A stretch of DNA of 64,000 bases from contig CAWFXD010000001.1 of assembly GCA_963819695.1 (NCBI GenBank), forward strand, positions 744,001-808,000, read 5' to 3'. The translations under genes and the position numbers were made by a program. The notes beneath the pieces were generated by a model. That model did not search any database. It had not been told where the DNA came from and saw nothing but the letters and a program-made list of their open reading frames with translations. The first letter of the stretch is position 1. Each line of letters opens with the position of its first letter. Shown here in pieces: positions 46,491 to 55,915 of this stretch. Source of the stretch: DASZIT01 sp963819695. Lineage in GTDB: Bacteria > Actinomycetota > Acidimicrobiia > Acidimicrobiales > RAAP-2.

Positions 46491-47889
46491 CTATCCCTCG
46501 GCGAGCATCTCGATCTCGGCGAGTCCGGATTGCAGGCAATCGACAAAGGTGTCGGGATCTGGGATCGCAGCTGGATCGGTGCTGATTCCGAAGTGAAGAT
46601 CATCCACGTAGCTCAGGAGGGTGACGTTGCACGCGGCGCCGCTGAGGGGACCAAAGCCGTAGTTCGCCAGCATTTTGGCGCCTGAGATATAGATCGGAAA
46701 TGGGGCGCCAGGCACGTTGGTCGTGACCACATCGATGGCCTTCAGCATCCCGCCGAATACCGCCGTCGTCAGCGCGATGGGCAGCCGATTGAAAATGCCG
46801 GAGATGATCCCCGCCAGTCCGAGTGCCGGCTCCGCTCGTTGCTGAGCGACGAGCTCCTTCATCCTCGCCATCCGCTCGATGGGATCGGCAATTGAAACTG
46901 GAAACTGGAAACGGGCCGGGACGAACTGATTGCCCCCTACTTGCGTCCCACCCTTCGGACGGATGTTGATCGGCATCGTCATGCGCAACTCTTCGACGTC
47001 GACACCATGCTTGAGGTGATATCGAGCCAGCCCTCCCGCGACGCCCGCCAAGAATGCGTCGTTGAGGCGACCATCGACCCGCTTCGCCGCCGACTTCATC
47101 GCCGGAAGAGAGGCGCTCAGGGTGTCCAGGTGCAAACTGAGCGAACGCCCGCCCATGATCGGGCTCATCGGTTCTGATACCGGTCGGAGGAGGCGCGCGG
47201 CAGACGCCGTTGCCAACAGCGCCCCCTTCGCGGCGTTGAGGGGACGGCTGGCGAGCCCGGCCACTCGAGGGGGAACGGAAGCCATCGTCGAGACCTGCTG
47301 ACCGGTCCGATACGAAATGCCGCTCTGGATGTGTGCGAACGCCGAGCCCTGCTCTCCCGACGGCACCGCGGGCATTGGTCCAAGGTCCTCTCGAGGTTCT
47401 CGCTCGGTCTCCAGAAACGCCATCGAGATCTTCATCAACCCGACTCCGTCGGCCAGGGAGTGGTGGATCTTCTGCACCATGGCCGCCCGGCCACCCTCAA
47501 GACCTTCGAGGATCACGAATTCCCACAGTGGACGGGCGCGGTCGAACCCTGCCATGGCAAAGGGGGCGGCGAAATCGAGCACGTCGCGGCAGAGAACCGG
47601 TGCCCGGCGCCCGCTGAAACCTCAGGTGATAGGCCAGATCGAAGTGCTCGTCGATTAGGTATTCGGGCGGTGCGATGTTAAAGGGATCTTCCACGACATG
47701 CTGCCGCAGCCGGATGACGGTCCGAGATGCCCGATCAATCTGCTCAGTCAGACGGTCACGGTCGGGCGACCGGTCGAGAATGGTCACACCGGTGATGGTC
47801 GAGCGCAGGAGAGGGTCATGCTCTATTGACCACATCAGCGCATCCTGATCGCTCATTCGGCGCTCAAAATGCGGAATCCTGTCGGTCAT
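46491..47889 (-). pseudogene. Wax ester synthase/DGAT-type O-acyltransferase, one frameshift
   Basis: Start near MTDRIPHFERRMSDQDALMW (47889). The first 90 residues lie in one frame, then one extra base near 47605 moves to a second frame (DVLDFAAPFAMAGFDRARPLWEF). The acyltransferase motif KIHHSLADGVGL (HHxxxDG) and the C-terminal TTNVPGAPFPIYISGAKM are intact. Repaired length is 465 residues, normal for WS/DGAT. It esterifies acyl-CoA to diacylglycerol or fatty alcohol; the acyl-CoA synthetase nearby could supply substrate. Confidence 0.87.
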
Positions 47890-48075
47890 GGAACCCCCCG
47901 GACCCTACTGGCACACATCTCAGCCCGTGTCTGAGCGTACCTGGGTCTGAGCACCAATTCCATTGGCTCATGGAACTGTCGTCCTATCGGGTCAGGTCCT
48001 CCCCGCTTATCGAATCCCACGTCACGCGGGAAATCACAAGCGGAGGGGGCCGATCCGATCTGCCGGACCGGTGGC

Positions 48076-49641
48076 TCATGGGTTTGCCTCCGATCCGTTC
48101 AGCTTCCGCTTGAGGACCTTGCCTGACGCGTTCCGCGGCAGTCGGTCCACGAACACGACGTCCCGGGGCACCTTGTGGCGAGCCAGATTGGCCCTCACGA
48201 AATCCTTCACCGACTTGGCGTCCAATTGCTGGCCGGGCCGCAGGACAACGAAGGTCCGTAGACGTGCGCCGAAAGCCTCGTCCGGGACGCCGATGGCCGC
48301 CACTTCATCAATGGCTTCATGAGTGGCCAGTAGGTCCTCTATCTCTCCTGGGAAGACGTTTTCACCCCCCGAGACGATCATGTCGTCCTCTCGACCGTCA
48401 ACGAACAGCCGGCCCTCCGGGTCGAAGTGACCGACATCGCCGGTGGACATGAGTCCTTCTACGAGTTTCTTGCCACCGCCACCGGTATACCCACTGAATT
48501 CCTGCCCGTTGCTCACGAAGATGCGACCGGTTACGCCCCTACTAGGCAGTCTCCGGTCCTTCTCGTCGAACAGTTCCACCGTGGTGCCCAGCGGAACTCG
48601 GCCTGCGGTTCCGGGGGCAGCCCGGAGGTCGGCGGGAGTAGCGATCGTTGCCCACGCCACCTCAGTGGAACCGTAGAGGTTGTAGACGATGTCGCCGAAC
48701 ACGTCCATGGCCCGGGTCACCAATGCCGCATCGAGCTGCGCGCCGCTGCACAGAATGATGCGGAGGGCCGACAGATCGAGCTGTGTGATCCGATCGGCAC
48801 CCACGGATAGGAGGCGGTTGAGGATTGCCGGGACGAGGATGAGAGACGTGCAGGAGTGGTCGGCGGTTGCAATGAGGGTCTCCTCCGGATCGAAGAAGCG
48901 CCGCATCACCATCGTCGAGCCCATGGCGGTCGCCAAAAGGACGTTTCCCAGACTCAAAGAGTGAAATATCGGTGGTGCGATGTACGTGGCCCCACCCCGG
49001 TGGAACGGAATCTTCGAGAGAAAAGCGCCGGGAGCGACCAGGGACAAGGCGATATCGCGGTCGGCACCCTTGGGGGTGCCGGTCGTCCCGCTCGTGAGAA
49101 CCACGGCCTTGCCGTGCTTCCCCGGGGCCGGCGGGAGAGCGGAGCTCCCCGATGCCACCAGGGAGTCAATGGTGGTCCCGCCGATCGCTCCAGAAGGGTC
49201 GTCGGTCCACGCCACATACCGGCCTCGGGGCGTGTCGACCCCAACGACCACGTCGGTGAACTCCTCGTCGTAGAAGAGAACTTCCACTCCTTCCCGGGCA
49301 CACACCTCGACGGCCTGGGGTCCGGCGAAGTCGGTGTTGAGGAAGAGTGCCCGACCACCGGCCTTCGCCGTCCCGTAGATGGCATCGAGGATGCCTCGGT
49401 GGTTGCGGCACAAGATCCCGACAGTCGCACCCGCACGCACGCCTTGGGACCGCATGGCATTGGCCAGGGCGTTGGAGCGCTCATCGAGGTCACGGAAGCT
49501 GAGGATGCCCCGCTCGTCGGCTACGCCCGGTCGATCTCCGTCGCGGATGGCGGCGATTCCAACGGCGGCGCCATAAGGCCCGAAGCGCTCGAGGACGCGC
49601 GCCATGGCCAACAGCCGGTGCGGGAGCTCGGGGCCGAGCAT
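48076..49641 (-). CDS. AMP-dependent acyl-CoA synthetase
   Basis: 521 residues. ANL-superfamily motifs: VVLTSGTTGTPKGA (P-loop), YGSTEVAWATI, STGDVGHFDPEGRLFVDGRED, and the C-terminal Lys in SGKVLKRKLNG. Activates a carboxylic/fatty acid to acyl-AMP then acyl-CoA. The N-terminus could extend upstream, as the frame remains open before 49641 but lacks a start; part may be obscured. Convergent orientation with nothing; it is divergent from fxsA and probably functions with the WS/DGAT gene. Confidence 0.9.
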   Translation of the reverse strand: MLGPELPHRLLAMARVLERFGPYGAAVGIAAIRDGDRPGVADERGILSFRDLDERSNALANAMRSQGVRAGATVGILCRNHRGILDAIYGTAKAGGRALFLNTDFAGPQAVEVCAREGVEVLFYDEEFTDVVVGVDTPRGRYVAWTDDPSGAIGGTTIDSLVASGSSALPPAPGKHGKAVVLTSGTTGTPKGADRDIALSLVAPGAFLSKIPFHRGGATYIAPPIFHSLSLGNVLLATAMGSTMVMRRFFDPEETLIATADHSCTSLILVPAILNRLLSVGADRITQLDLSALRIILCSGAQLDAALVTRAMDVFGDIVYNLYGSTEVAWATIATPADLRAAPGTAGRVPLGTTVELFDEKDRRLPSRGVTGRIFVSNGQEFSGYTGGGGKKLVEGLMSTGDVGHFDPEGRLFVDGREDDMIVSGGENVFPGEIEDLLATHEAIDEVAAIGVPDEAFGARLRTFVVLRPGQQLDAKSVKDFVRANLARHKVPRDVVFVDRLPRNASGKVLKRKLNGSEANP

Positions 49642-49971
49642 ACCGGAGCGCGTAATGGCGAACAGCGCCTGCGCCTCGATCGGAAGACGCGAGATGAGCT
49701 TGGTGAGATCACGAAATGGATCCGACGTCGCTCCTCCTCTTTGCCACCGATACCTTCGGTGTTCATCCTTGCCGGTTCACCGTCGGCCGTCCAAACGGGC
49801 CTTCCGGGCCGCGGATCGATTTCGGAATGATCCAATTGACGGCGTCCCGTGGTGCCGCGAGTCGGCTGCCCTCCGCCGGTGTCCGGCCTGGACGTGCATC
49901 CCAGCAACTCGATCCGCGGATCTCCTCGGTGTCCACGAAATGCTGGGCGCTCGTGGTTACGCAGCGACCCG

Positions 49972-50472
49972 GTGAACAGTTACCCTGCCGATGTGGTCTT
50001 TGTGGGAGTGCTACTGGTAATTGCCGCGGAGGTCGCGGCGTTCTGGGTCGTAGCCGACCAGGTCGGTTTCCTCTGGGCATTGCTGCTCCTGATCGTCGTG
50101 AGCGGTTTCGGCCCCTTCATCGTCCGGCGAGTCGGGTTCGGGATACTGGCTCAGACCCGGGAACGGTTGGAACGGGGAGAGGTGCCTACTCGGGAACTGT
50201 TCGACGGGCTGGTGGTGCTCATCGGCGGGGTGATGATCTTCGTACCCGGATTCATCGGCGATGCCCTCGGCCTGCTGCTGATGATCGGTCCGGTGCGCCA
50301 CCTCGTGATCAGGTTGTTCAGCCATCGCCTGGCCCGGCGACTCCAGCGGATGACCGGGACGAGCCCCTGGCGGGTAGTCAATGCCCGTGCACGACCGAAG
50401 CGTGATGACCTTCCGCCCCTCCCGAGGCCAGCTGATCCGCCGCCGGGACCTGAGGACTCCACGAGAGACTGA
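49972..50472 (+). CDS. fxsA: FxsA family membrane protein
   Basis: 166 residues from the GTG at 49972. Three to four hydrophobic segments (VVFVGVLLVIAAEVAAFWVV; FLWALLLLIVVSGFGPFIV; LVVLIGGVMIFVPGFIGDALGLLLMI), the last being the signature of FxsA/cytoplasmic-membrane exclusion-suppressor proteins (VPGFIGDALGLLL). C-terminal tail Pro/Arg-rich. Role in T7 exclusion known for E. coli; here unknown. Confidence 0.85.
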   Translation: MNSYPADVVFVGVLLVIAAEVAAFWVVADQVGFLWALLLLIVVSGFGPFIVRRVGFGILAQTRERLERGEVPTRELFDGLVVLIGGVMIFVPGFIGDALGLLLMIGPVRHLVIRLFSHRLARRLQRMTGTSPWRVVNARARPKRDDLPPLPRPADPPPGPEDSTRD

Positions 50473-50496
50473 GCGACCGGTCGGCGGCGCTGGCGC

Positions 50497-51477
50497 TCAC
50501 CTGGCGCCGGCAACCCTGAGGTCTTGAAATGCCGTGGTGGCGCCCGAACGGGCCACCCAGACTCGGTCGCCCGGGAGAAGATCGAGCTCGTTGGCCACGC
50601 CCCTGCTGAGCTGGACCCAGCAATCCCCGTCTCCGACCAGCTGCAAATCCACCCGCACTTCGAAGCCGAGATGGGTGACCCGCTCCACCGAGGCCGCCCG
50701 GCTGCCCAGGCTCTCGTCGCGGTGGATGACCAGATCGTGAGGGCGAACCCACTCCCCATCGAGGAGGGTCGCCGGCCCGAGGAACTTGAGAACGACCTCG
50801 TTGGCGGGATGGTCGTAGATCTCCGCAGGCCCGCCGACCTGCTCGAGCCGTCCCTCGTTGATGATGGCCAGCCGGTTGGCCACCTCCATGGCCTCTTCCT
50901 GGTCGTGGGTCACCAGCACGGTGGTCACCGAGATCTTCTGGTGGAGCTCGCGGAGCCAAACCCGGAGCTGTTGACGGACCTGGGCGTCGAGCGCGCCGAA
51001 CGGCTCGTCGAGCAGGAGCACCCGGGGCTCGATGGCCAGTGCCCGGGCCAGGGCCATGCGCTGACGCTGGCCGCCGGAGAGCTGGGCCGGCAGTCGATCG
51101 GCCAAATGGCCGATCTTCACCAGGTCGAGCAGCTCGTCGACGTTCTCCCGGATCTCGGCCTTGGGGCGCCGTCGCACCTCCAGCCCGAAGGCCACGTTCC
51201 GGCGCACGGTGAGATGGCGGAAGGGGGCATAGTGCTGGAAGCAGAATCCCACCCCCCGTTCACGCACGGGCACGCCAGTGAGGTCTTGGCCGTCGATCTC
51301 AACGGTGCCGATGTCCGGTGCCTCCAAGCCCGCGATCACCCGGAGCAGGGTGGACTTACCCCCGCCACTCGGGCCCAACAGCGCGGTCAGTGACCCATCG
51401 GGGACATCGAGGCTGACGTCGTCGAGAGCGACAACTCCTCCAAATCGCTTGGAGACTGATCGGATGGTGATCGCCAT
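50497..51477 (-). CDS. cysA: Sulfate/thiosulfate ABC transporter ATP-binding protein
   Basis: 326 residues. Walker A GPSGGGKST (Gly where Ser is usual), Q-loop FCFQHYAPFRHL, signature LSGGQRQRMALARAL, Walker B VLLLDEPFGALD, H-loop LVTHDQEEAM, and a C-terminal TOBE domain from ~235 on. Together with the two permeases and binding protein it forms the SulT-type importer. Its start overlaps the end of cysW by 91 bases, longer than usual. ATG with AAGGA upstream. Confidence 0.9.
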   Translation of the reverse strand: MAITIRSVSKRFGGVVALDDVSLDVPDGSLTALLGPSGGGKSTLLRVIAGLEAPDIGTVEIDGQDLTGVPVRERGVGFCFQHYAPFRHLTVRRNVAFGLEVRRRPKAEIRENVDELLDLVKIGHLADRLPAQLSGGQRQRMALARALAIEPRVLLLDEPFGALDAQVRQQLRVWLRELHQKISVTTVLVTHDQEEAMEVANRLAIINEGRLEQVGGPAEIYDHPANEVVLKFLGPATLLDGEWVRPHDLVIHRDESLGSRAASVERVTHLGFEVRVDLQLVGDGDCWVQLSRGVANELDLLPGDRVWVARSGATTAFQDLRVAGAR

Positions 51478-52274
51478 TTGTGGGTCCTTCTTTCCTTGTC
51501 TTTTCCGAGCACGACCAGCACGGCCAGAGAGAGGAGGGCGAGGATCACCGCTCCGGCGTACGCCCCCACCGGATTCAGGTTTTCGATGCTGTCCGAGATG
51601 AACAGCGTGAGGGTCTGGGTCCGTCCGGCGATGTTGCCCGACACCACGATCACCCCGCCGAACTCACCCAGCGCCCTCGCGGTGGTCAGGGTCATGCCGT
51701 AGGCCAGGCCCCGCCGGATCGAGGGCAAAGTGAGGCGCCAGAAGGCGGCGAACGGCGACGCGCCCAATGTTGCCGCGGCTTGCTCCTGCTCAGTACCGAT
51801 CTCCTGGAGCACCGGGAGCACCTCCCTCACCACGTAGGGGAGGGCGACGACGGCCGAGGCCATCACGATGCCGGGGAAGGAGAAGATCACCTGGATTCCC
51901 CGGGCCGCCAGCCAGTTCCCGAACCAGCCCGTCTTGCCGTAGACCAGGACCAGGGACAGACCGACCACGACCGGTGACACCGCCAGGGGCAGGTCGACGA
52001 AGGCGTCGAGCAACCATGAGCCGGGGAACCGGCGGCGGGCGAGGATGAGCGCCACCCCGACGCCGAAGGCGGTGTCGAGCGGGACCGCGATGAGGACGAC
52101 CAGCAGCGTCAGCCACAAGGCGTGGAGCGCGTCCGCAGTGGTGACCGTGTGCCAGGCAACTAGGAACCCGTGCCGGAAGGCCTGGTAGAAGACCGATCCA
52201 ACCGGAACGACGATGAGGAGGGCGATATAGCCCAGCGCCAGGTAGCGGATCGGCAACCGCGATTTGATCCTCAT
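51387..52274 (-). CDS. cysW: Sulfate ABC transporter permease CysW
   Basis: 295 residues; ATG in ATGA overlap with cysT. Six hydrophobic helices and the EAA loop EQEQAAATLGASPFAAFWRLTLP. ARALGEFGGVIVVSGNI and TLFISDSIENLNPVGAYA match CysW. The last ~35 hydrophilic residues (after LGKDKERRTHKW) lie within the start of cysA and may be an abnormal extension. Confidence 0.9.
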   Translation of the reverse strand: MRIKSRLPIRYLALGYIALLIVVPVGSVFYQAFRHGFLVAWHTVTTADALHALWLTLLVVLIAVPLDTAFGVGVALILARRRFPGSWLLDAFVDLPLAVSPVVVGLSLVLVYGKTGWFGNWLAARGIQVIFSFPGIVMASAVVALPYVVREVLPVLQEIGTEQEQAAATLGASPFAAFWRLTLPSIRRGLAYGMTLTTARALGEFGGVIVVSGNIAGRTQTLTLFISDSIENLNPVGAYAGAVILALLSLAVLVVLGKDKERRTHKWRSPSDQSPSDLEELSLSTTSASMSPMGH

Positions 52275-53146
52275 ACCGACTCGCTGATGTCGAACCGACG
52301 TCGGAGCATACCGATGGAGAACAACACTGCCAGGGCGATGGCGATCAACACCACGGAGACGGCGGCGGCACTGCCGAAGGCATCGCTCTGGGACAGGCTG
52401 TAGATCCACGACGACCCGACCTCGGTTTTGAACGGCAGGTTGCCGGAAATGAGCACCACCGACCCGAACTCACCGACGGCCCGGGCGAAGGCCAGACCGG
52501 CGCCGGCCAGCATGGCCGGGGCGATGCTGGGCAGGATGATCCGGCGGAGAACGCCGGCCGACGAGGCGCCGAGGGATGCGGCCGCCTCCTCCGTCTCCCG
52601 ATCCAGCTCGGCCAGCACCGGCTGCACCGACCGGACACAGAACGGGAGGGTGACGAAGGCCAGAGCCAACATGATCCCGATCCGGGTGTCGGCCACGTTC
52701 ACCCCGAATGGGCCGGTGGGCCCGTAGAGGGTGAGGAGGGTGAGCCCGGCGACCACCGTGGGGAGGGCGAACGGGAGGTCGATGATGGCGCCAACTATTC
52801 GCTTCCCCGGGAACTCGTCCCGGACGAGAACCCAAGCGATGGTGACCCCGGCGAGCGAGTTGAACACGGCGACGATGAGGGAACAGATCAGGGTGAGCTT
52901 CAACGCCGCCACCGCCTCGGGCTGGCTGACGGCCCGCCAAAAGGTTCCGAATCCCCCGGCGAACGCCTTGCTCACCACCGCGGCGAGCGGGAGCAACACC
53001 AGCAGGCTGAGGTAGGTGACGGCCAGGGTCGGTCCGCCCGCCCGATCCAGGGCCTGCCTCACCAGACCGCGGGGGCGCCGACGGGGAGGTTGGCCGACCA
53101 GGGATGGCGGCCGCCCGACCAAGACGGCGTGGGCGGCGTCAGGCAC
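52271..53146 (-). CDS. cysT: Sulfate ABC transporter permease CysT
   Basis: 291 residues from a GTG overlapping the sbp stop. Six hydrophobic segments, EAA loop ETEEAAASLGASSAGVLRRIILP, and ARAVGEFGSVVLISGNLPFKTEV typical of CysT/CysU. Forms a heterodimer with CysW. The first ~35 residues are Pro/Arg-rich. Confidence 0.9.
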   Translation of the reverse strand: MPDAAHAVLVGRPPSLVGQPPRRRPRGLVRQALDRAGGPTLAVTYLSLLVLLPLAAVVSKAFAGGFGTFWRAVSQPEAVAALKLTLICSLIVAVFNSLAGVTIAWVLVRDEFPGKRIVGAIIDLPFALPTVVAGLTLLTLYGPTGPFGVNVADTRIGIMLALAFVTLPFCVRSVQPVLAELDRETEEAAASLGASSAGVLRRIILPSIAPAMLAGAGLAFARAVGEFGSVVLISGNLPFKTEVGSSWIYSLSQSDAFGSAAAVSVVLIAIALAVLFSIGMLRRRFDISESV

Positions 53147-54221
53147 TCGATGTCGACACGCCGAGCCCCTGTTCGATCAGGGCTACCTTGCCCGTGGCCG
53201 GGTCGAAGAAGGTGGCGTTCACCTTGGTCCACCCACCCAGGCTGTCGATGGTGAAGGTCTTTTGCGGCGTCGGGAAGTTGAACTGGGCGGCGACCGCGGG
53301 TATCACCGGCCGGTAGCCTTGCTGGCCCCAGATCTTCTGACCGGCGTCGGAGAGCAGGAAGGCGACGAACGCCCTGGCCGCTGCCGGACTGGAGGCGGTG
53401 GTGGTGACCGCGATCGGGTTCTGGATGAGGATCGTCTGGGGTGGGGTGATGATGGTGATCGGCTCTCCCTGTCCCTGGGCGTAGAGCCCGTCGTCCTCGT
53501 AGTCGAGGAGGACATCTCCCTGGCCGCCGATAAATGTCTGCAGGGCGTTACTGGCGCTGCTGGGCTGGGCGACGGTGTTCTTTAGGAGCTGGGTCAGATA
53601 GGTAGTGGCCTGCGCGTCGGTCTTGCCCAGGGCGATCTCCGCTCCATAGGCGGCCATCAGGTTCCACTTGGCGCTGCCCGAGCTGAACGGGTTGGGGGTG
53701 ATGACCGAAACGCCACTCTTGACCAGATCGGCCCAGGTCTTGATGTTCTTCGGGTTCCCCTTGCGGACGATGAAGGAGACGATCGAGTTGGTGACCATGC
53801 CGTTGGTCGGAGTGTTCGCCCACGAAGATGCGACATTGCCGGCCTTGGCCACCTTTTGCATGTCCAGGGCGGTGGAGAAGTTGACCACTCCGGCCGGGAG
53901 TCCGCTGGTGACCGACGTGGCCTGGGATCCAGAGGCACCGAAGGACTGGGAGAACGTCACGTTCTTGCCTTGGTTGGTGGCTTGAAACGCCTTGATCAGT
54001 GCGGCATACGCCGGCTTGGGCGTCGAATAGGCCACCAGGTCGACCGGGCCGCTGACCGGGGCGCCCGACGAGCCGGCCGCTCCAGCGGTGGTGGTGGTCG
54101 AGGTCCCGGATGCGCCGCGGCTCGATCCGCAGGCGGCCAGGACCCCGGAGATCGAAAGGACCGTAACGAAGACGGCCAGCCGCCTGGTGGCGCCTGGTGA
54201 TCGCCGAAATGGGATTTGCAT
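53139..54221 (-). CDS. sbp: Sulfate-binding lipoprotein
   Basis: 360 residues from ATG at 54221. Signal with lipobox VLAAC (Cys ~31), then a Ser/Thr/Gly-rich tether. PBP2 sulfate-binding features: VDLVAYSTPKPAYAALI, FSQSFGASGSQA, VTPNPFSSGSAKWNLMAAYG, and VLLDYEDDG. Periplasm-like exterior, delivers sulfate to CysTWA. First gene of the sbp-cysT-cysW-cysA operon. Confidence 0.92.
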   Translation of the reverse strand: MQIPFRRSPGATRRLAVFVTVLSISGVLAACGSSRGASGTSTTTTAGAAGSSGAPVSGPVDLVAYSTPKPAYAALIKAFQATNQGKNVTFSQSFGASGSQATSVTSGLPAGVVNFSTALDMQKVAKAGNVASSWANTPTNGMVTNSIVSFIVRKGNPKNIKTWADLVKSGVSVITPNPFSSGSAKWNLMAAYGAEIALGKTDAQATTYLTQLLKNTVAQPSSASNALQTFIGGQGDVLLDYEDDGLYAQGQGEPITIITPPQTILIQNPIAVTTTASSPAAARAFVAFLLSDAGQKIWGQQGYRPVIPAVAAQFNFPTPQKTFTIDSLGGWTKVNATFFDPATGKVALIEQGLGVSTSSA

Positions 54222-54290
54222 GGCTACATTCCTGACTGAAAAGGTCGTATTTGTCAAATCAATAGGTTTACTAGGAATTAGAGGATTCCG
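54222..54290 (-). promoter_or_regulatory. AT-rich upstream region of the sulfate operon
   Basis: An unusually AT-rich patch in this GC-rich DNA. Read on the minus strand it contains CTAGTAAACCTATTGATTTGACA. TTGACA (54252-54257) could be a -35 box; no good -10 at proper spacing. The patch could also hold a regulator site for sulfur control, unproven. Confidence 0.35.
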
Positions 54291-54386
54291 GGGATCGGCG
54301 CCACCGAACCGGTGCCCTACCCCGACCTTCCGGCCAGCCGACGTACCATGCAGCCAGTGCCGGGGCCACAACCAGACAGGAGTCGG

Positions 54387-54764
54387 ATGAATATCGAGGA
54401 TTTTTACAGTGCCGACGAGCGGCGCCGTCAGTCAGCCGAGATCGAACTGGGCACCAACTGGTATGACACCGCCGGAAACCGATACGAGCTGAGCTGGGTA
54501 GAGGACACCGGTGAGCTCTACGCCATGCTCGAGATGGTGCCGGGGGCGGGCTCCTACACGCCGTTCGGTGACGTCGAGGTCGAACCAATTCCGATTGACG
54601 AGGTGGTGGTCACCATCGTCGGCTACATCCCCACCCGCGAGGAGATGGAGAGAGTGATGGCCGGTTGGGAAGCCGAAATGGCCAAACCGGATGGGATCAC
54701 CTGGGTGGCAGATCGGCTCCGCGAGCACGGCGTGCCGTCAACGGCACCAACCTCGTCGGGCTGA
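54387..54764 (+). CDS. Conserved small acidic protein, function unknown
   Basis: 125 residues with CAGGAG before ATG. Opening NIEDFYSADERRRQSAEIELG and LSWVEDTGELYAMLEM are regular, soluble, with many acidic residues. No membrane segment. Codon use and ribosome site support a real gene. Family not recognised. Confidence 0.65.
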   Translation: MNIEDFYSADERRRQSAEIELGTNWYDTAGNRYELSWVEDTGELYAMLEMVPGAGSYTPFGDVEVEPIPIDEVVVTIVGYIPTREEMERVMAGWEAEMAKPDGITWVADRLREHGVPSTAPTSSG

Positions 54765-54792
54765 GCCGACGCACTGCCGCCTGGCGGGTGGT

Positions 54793-55882
54793 TCAGGAGC
54801 CCGGAGCGGGCAGTTCGAGCATGGTGGCCAGCAACTGAGTGGCCAGATTGTTGGTCTCGAAGTCGGAATCGATCGGCAGGATGTCCGAGTCCTTCAGCAG
54901 CGCACCCAGCCGAGCCAGGACCACGGCGAACCGGAAACCCGCGAACACCTCGTAGTACTCGACGTTCTCCACGTCGCGTCCCGAGCAATTCGGTGTAGCG
55001 GGCGATGGTGGCCTCCCGGCTCGGAAACCCGGCCGGTCGTTGGAGGTCGATGGTCTCGGTGAACTGGCGATCGAAGTAGAGCCACCACCCGAGGTCCATC
55101 TCCGGCTGTCCCAGACAGGTCATCTCCCAATCCAGAACCGCCACACAACTGAAGTCTTCGAAGATCATGTTGCCGATGCGGCTGTCCCCCCAGAGCAGCG
55201 CCGGCGGGGCATCCTCGTTGGGCCGGTTGGTCTCCAGCCAGTCGAGGGTGGCGGCGGCCACCGGGATGGTCCTCCCTTCCGCGGCCCAAGCGTAGAAGTC
55301 CTTGTAGTACGAGAGCTGTTGATCGAGCCCGGTCGAGCCGGGCGCGGAGCCGTCGAGGAACCCGAGGCCCAGCGACCTCCAGTCGGTGACGTGCACCTTG
55401 GCCATGGCCTCCAGCCCGCTCCACCAGAGCTGTTCCTGCTCCTCAGGTTCGGCCTCCATCAACCAGCCGCCCGAGGCGTAGGGCGGATTGTCAGTCGGTA
55501 TCTGCCCGTCGATGCGCCACATCACCGCGAAGGGCGCTCCGAGAAGAGAGGCGTCCTCCTCGATGCCGAGCACCGGTGGCATCGGGACATCGGTGTGCTC
55601 CGCCACCGCCCGCATCACCCGGCACTGTCCGACGAAGTCAGGGTCGAGGAAGACCGTGTAGCCGGTGGGGGCGATGCGGGCCACCAGGTGGTGGTCGACG
55701 GCCGGGCTGCCAGGTTCATCCCAGGTGGCGTTGAACAGGATGGTCTCGCTCGAGAATCCATTGGTCGGCGGCGCTTCGAGATTGCTGACCCGGACGTCAG
55801 AAGTGCCCTCGACATGGCCTTCGACCCAGGCGGCCAGGGTGGCACAGGTCTCGGCCGGGTCACGGTGAGTGGTTTCAGGCAT
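54793..55882 (-). pseudogene. APH-type phosphotransferase (ACAD10-like), one frameshift
   Basis: Start near MPETTHRDPAETCATLAAW. APH-fold signatures: GFSSETILFNATW, HLVARIAPTGYTVF, the Brenner-type LLWGDSRIGNMIFED (in place of HGDxxxxN) and LDWEMTCLGQPEMDLGWW. One extra base near 54992 moves to the frame with RDVENVEYYEVFAGF and a proper stop at 54793. Repaired length is 362 residues. ACAD10/11-like kinases act on hydroxy-acyl substrates or choline-like groups; specificity unknown. Confidence 0.82.
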
Positions 55883-55915
55883 GCGGAAAGTATGGCCTCT
55901 CTGATCGATGCCGGT

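Noticed and set aside
49642..49764. Open frame continuing upstream of the acyl-CoA synthetase
   Set aside because: No start codon in that frame; a start in another frame (near 49761) would need a frameshift, which I could not establish.
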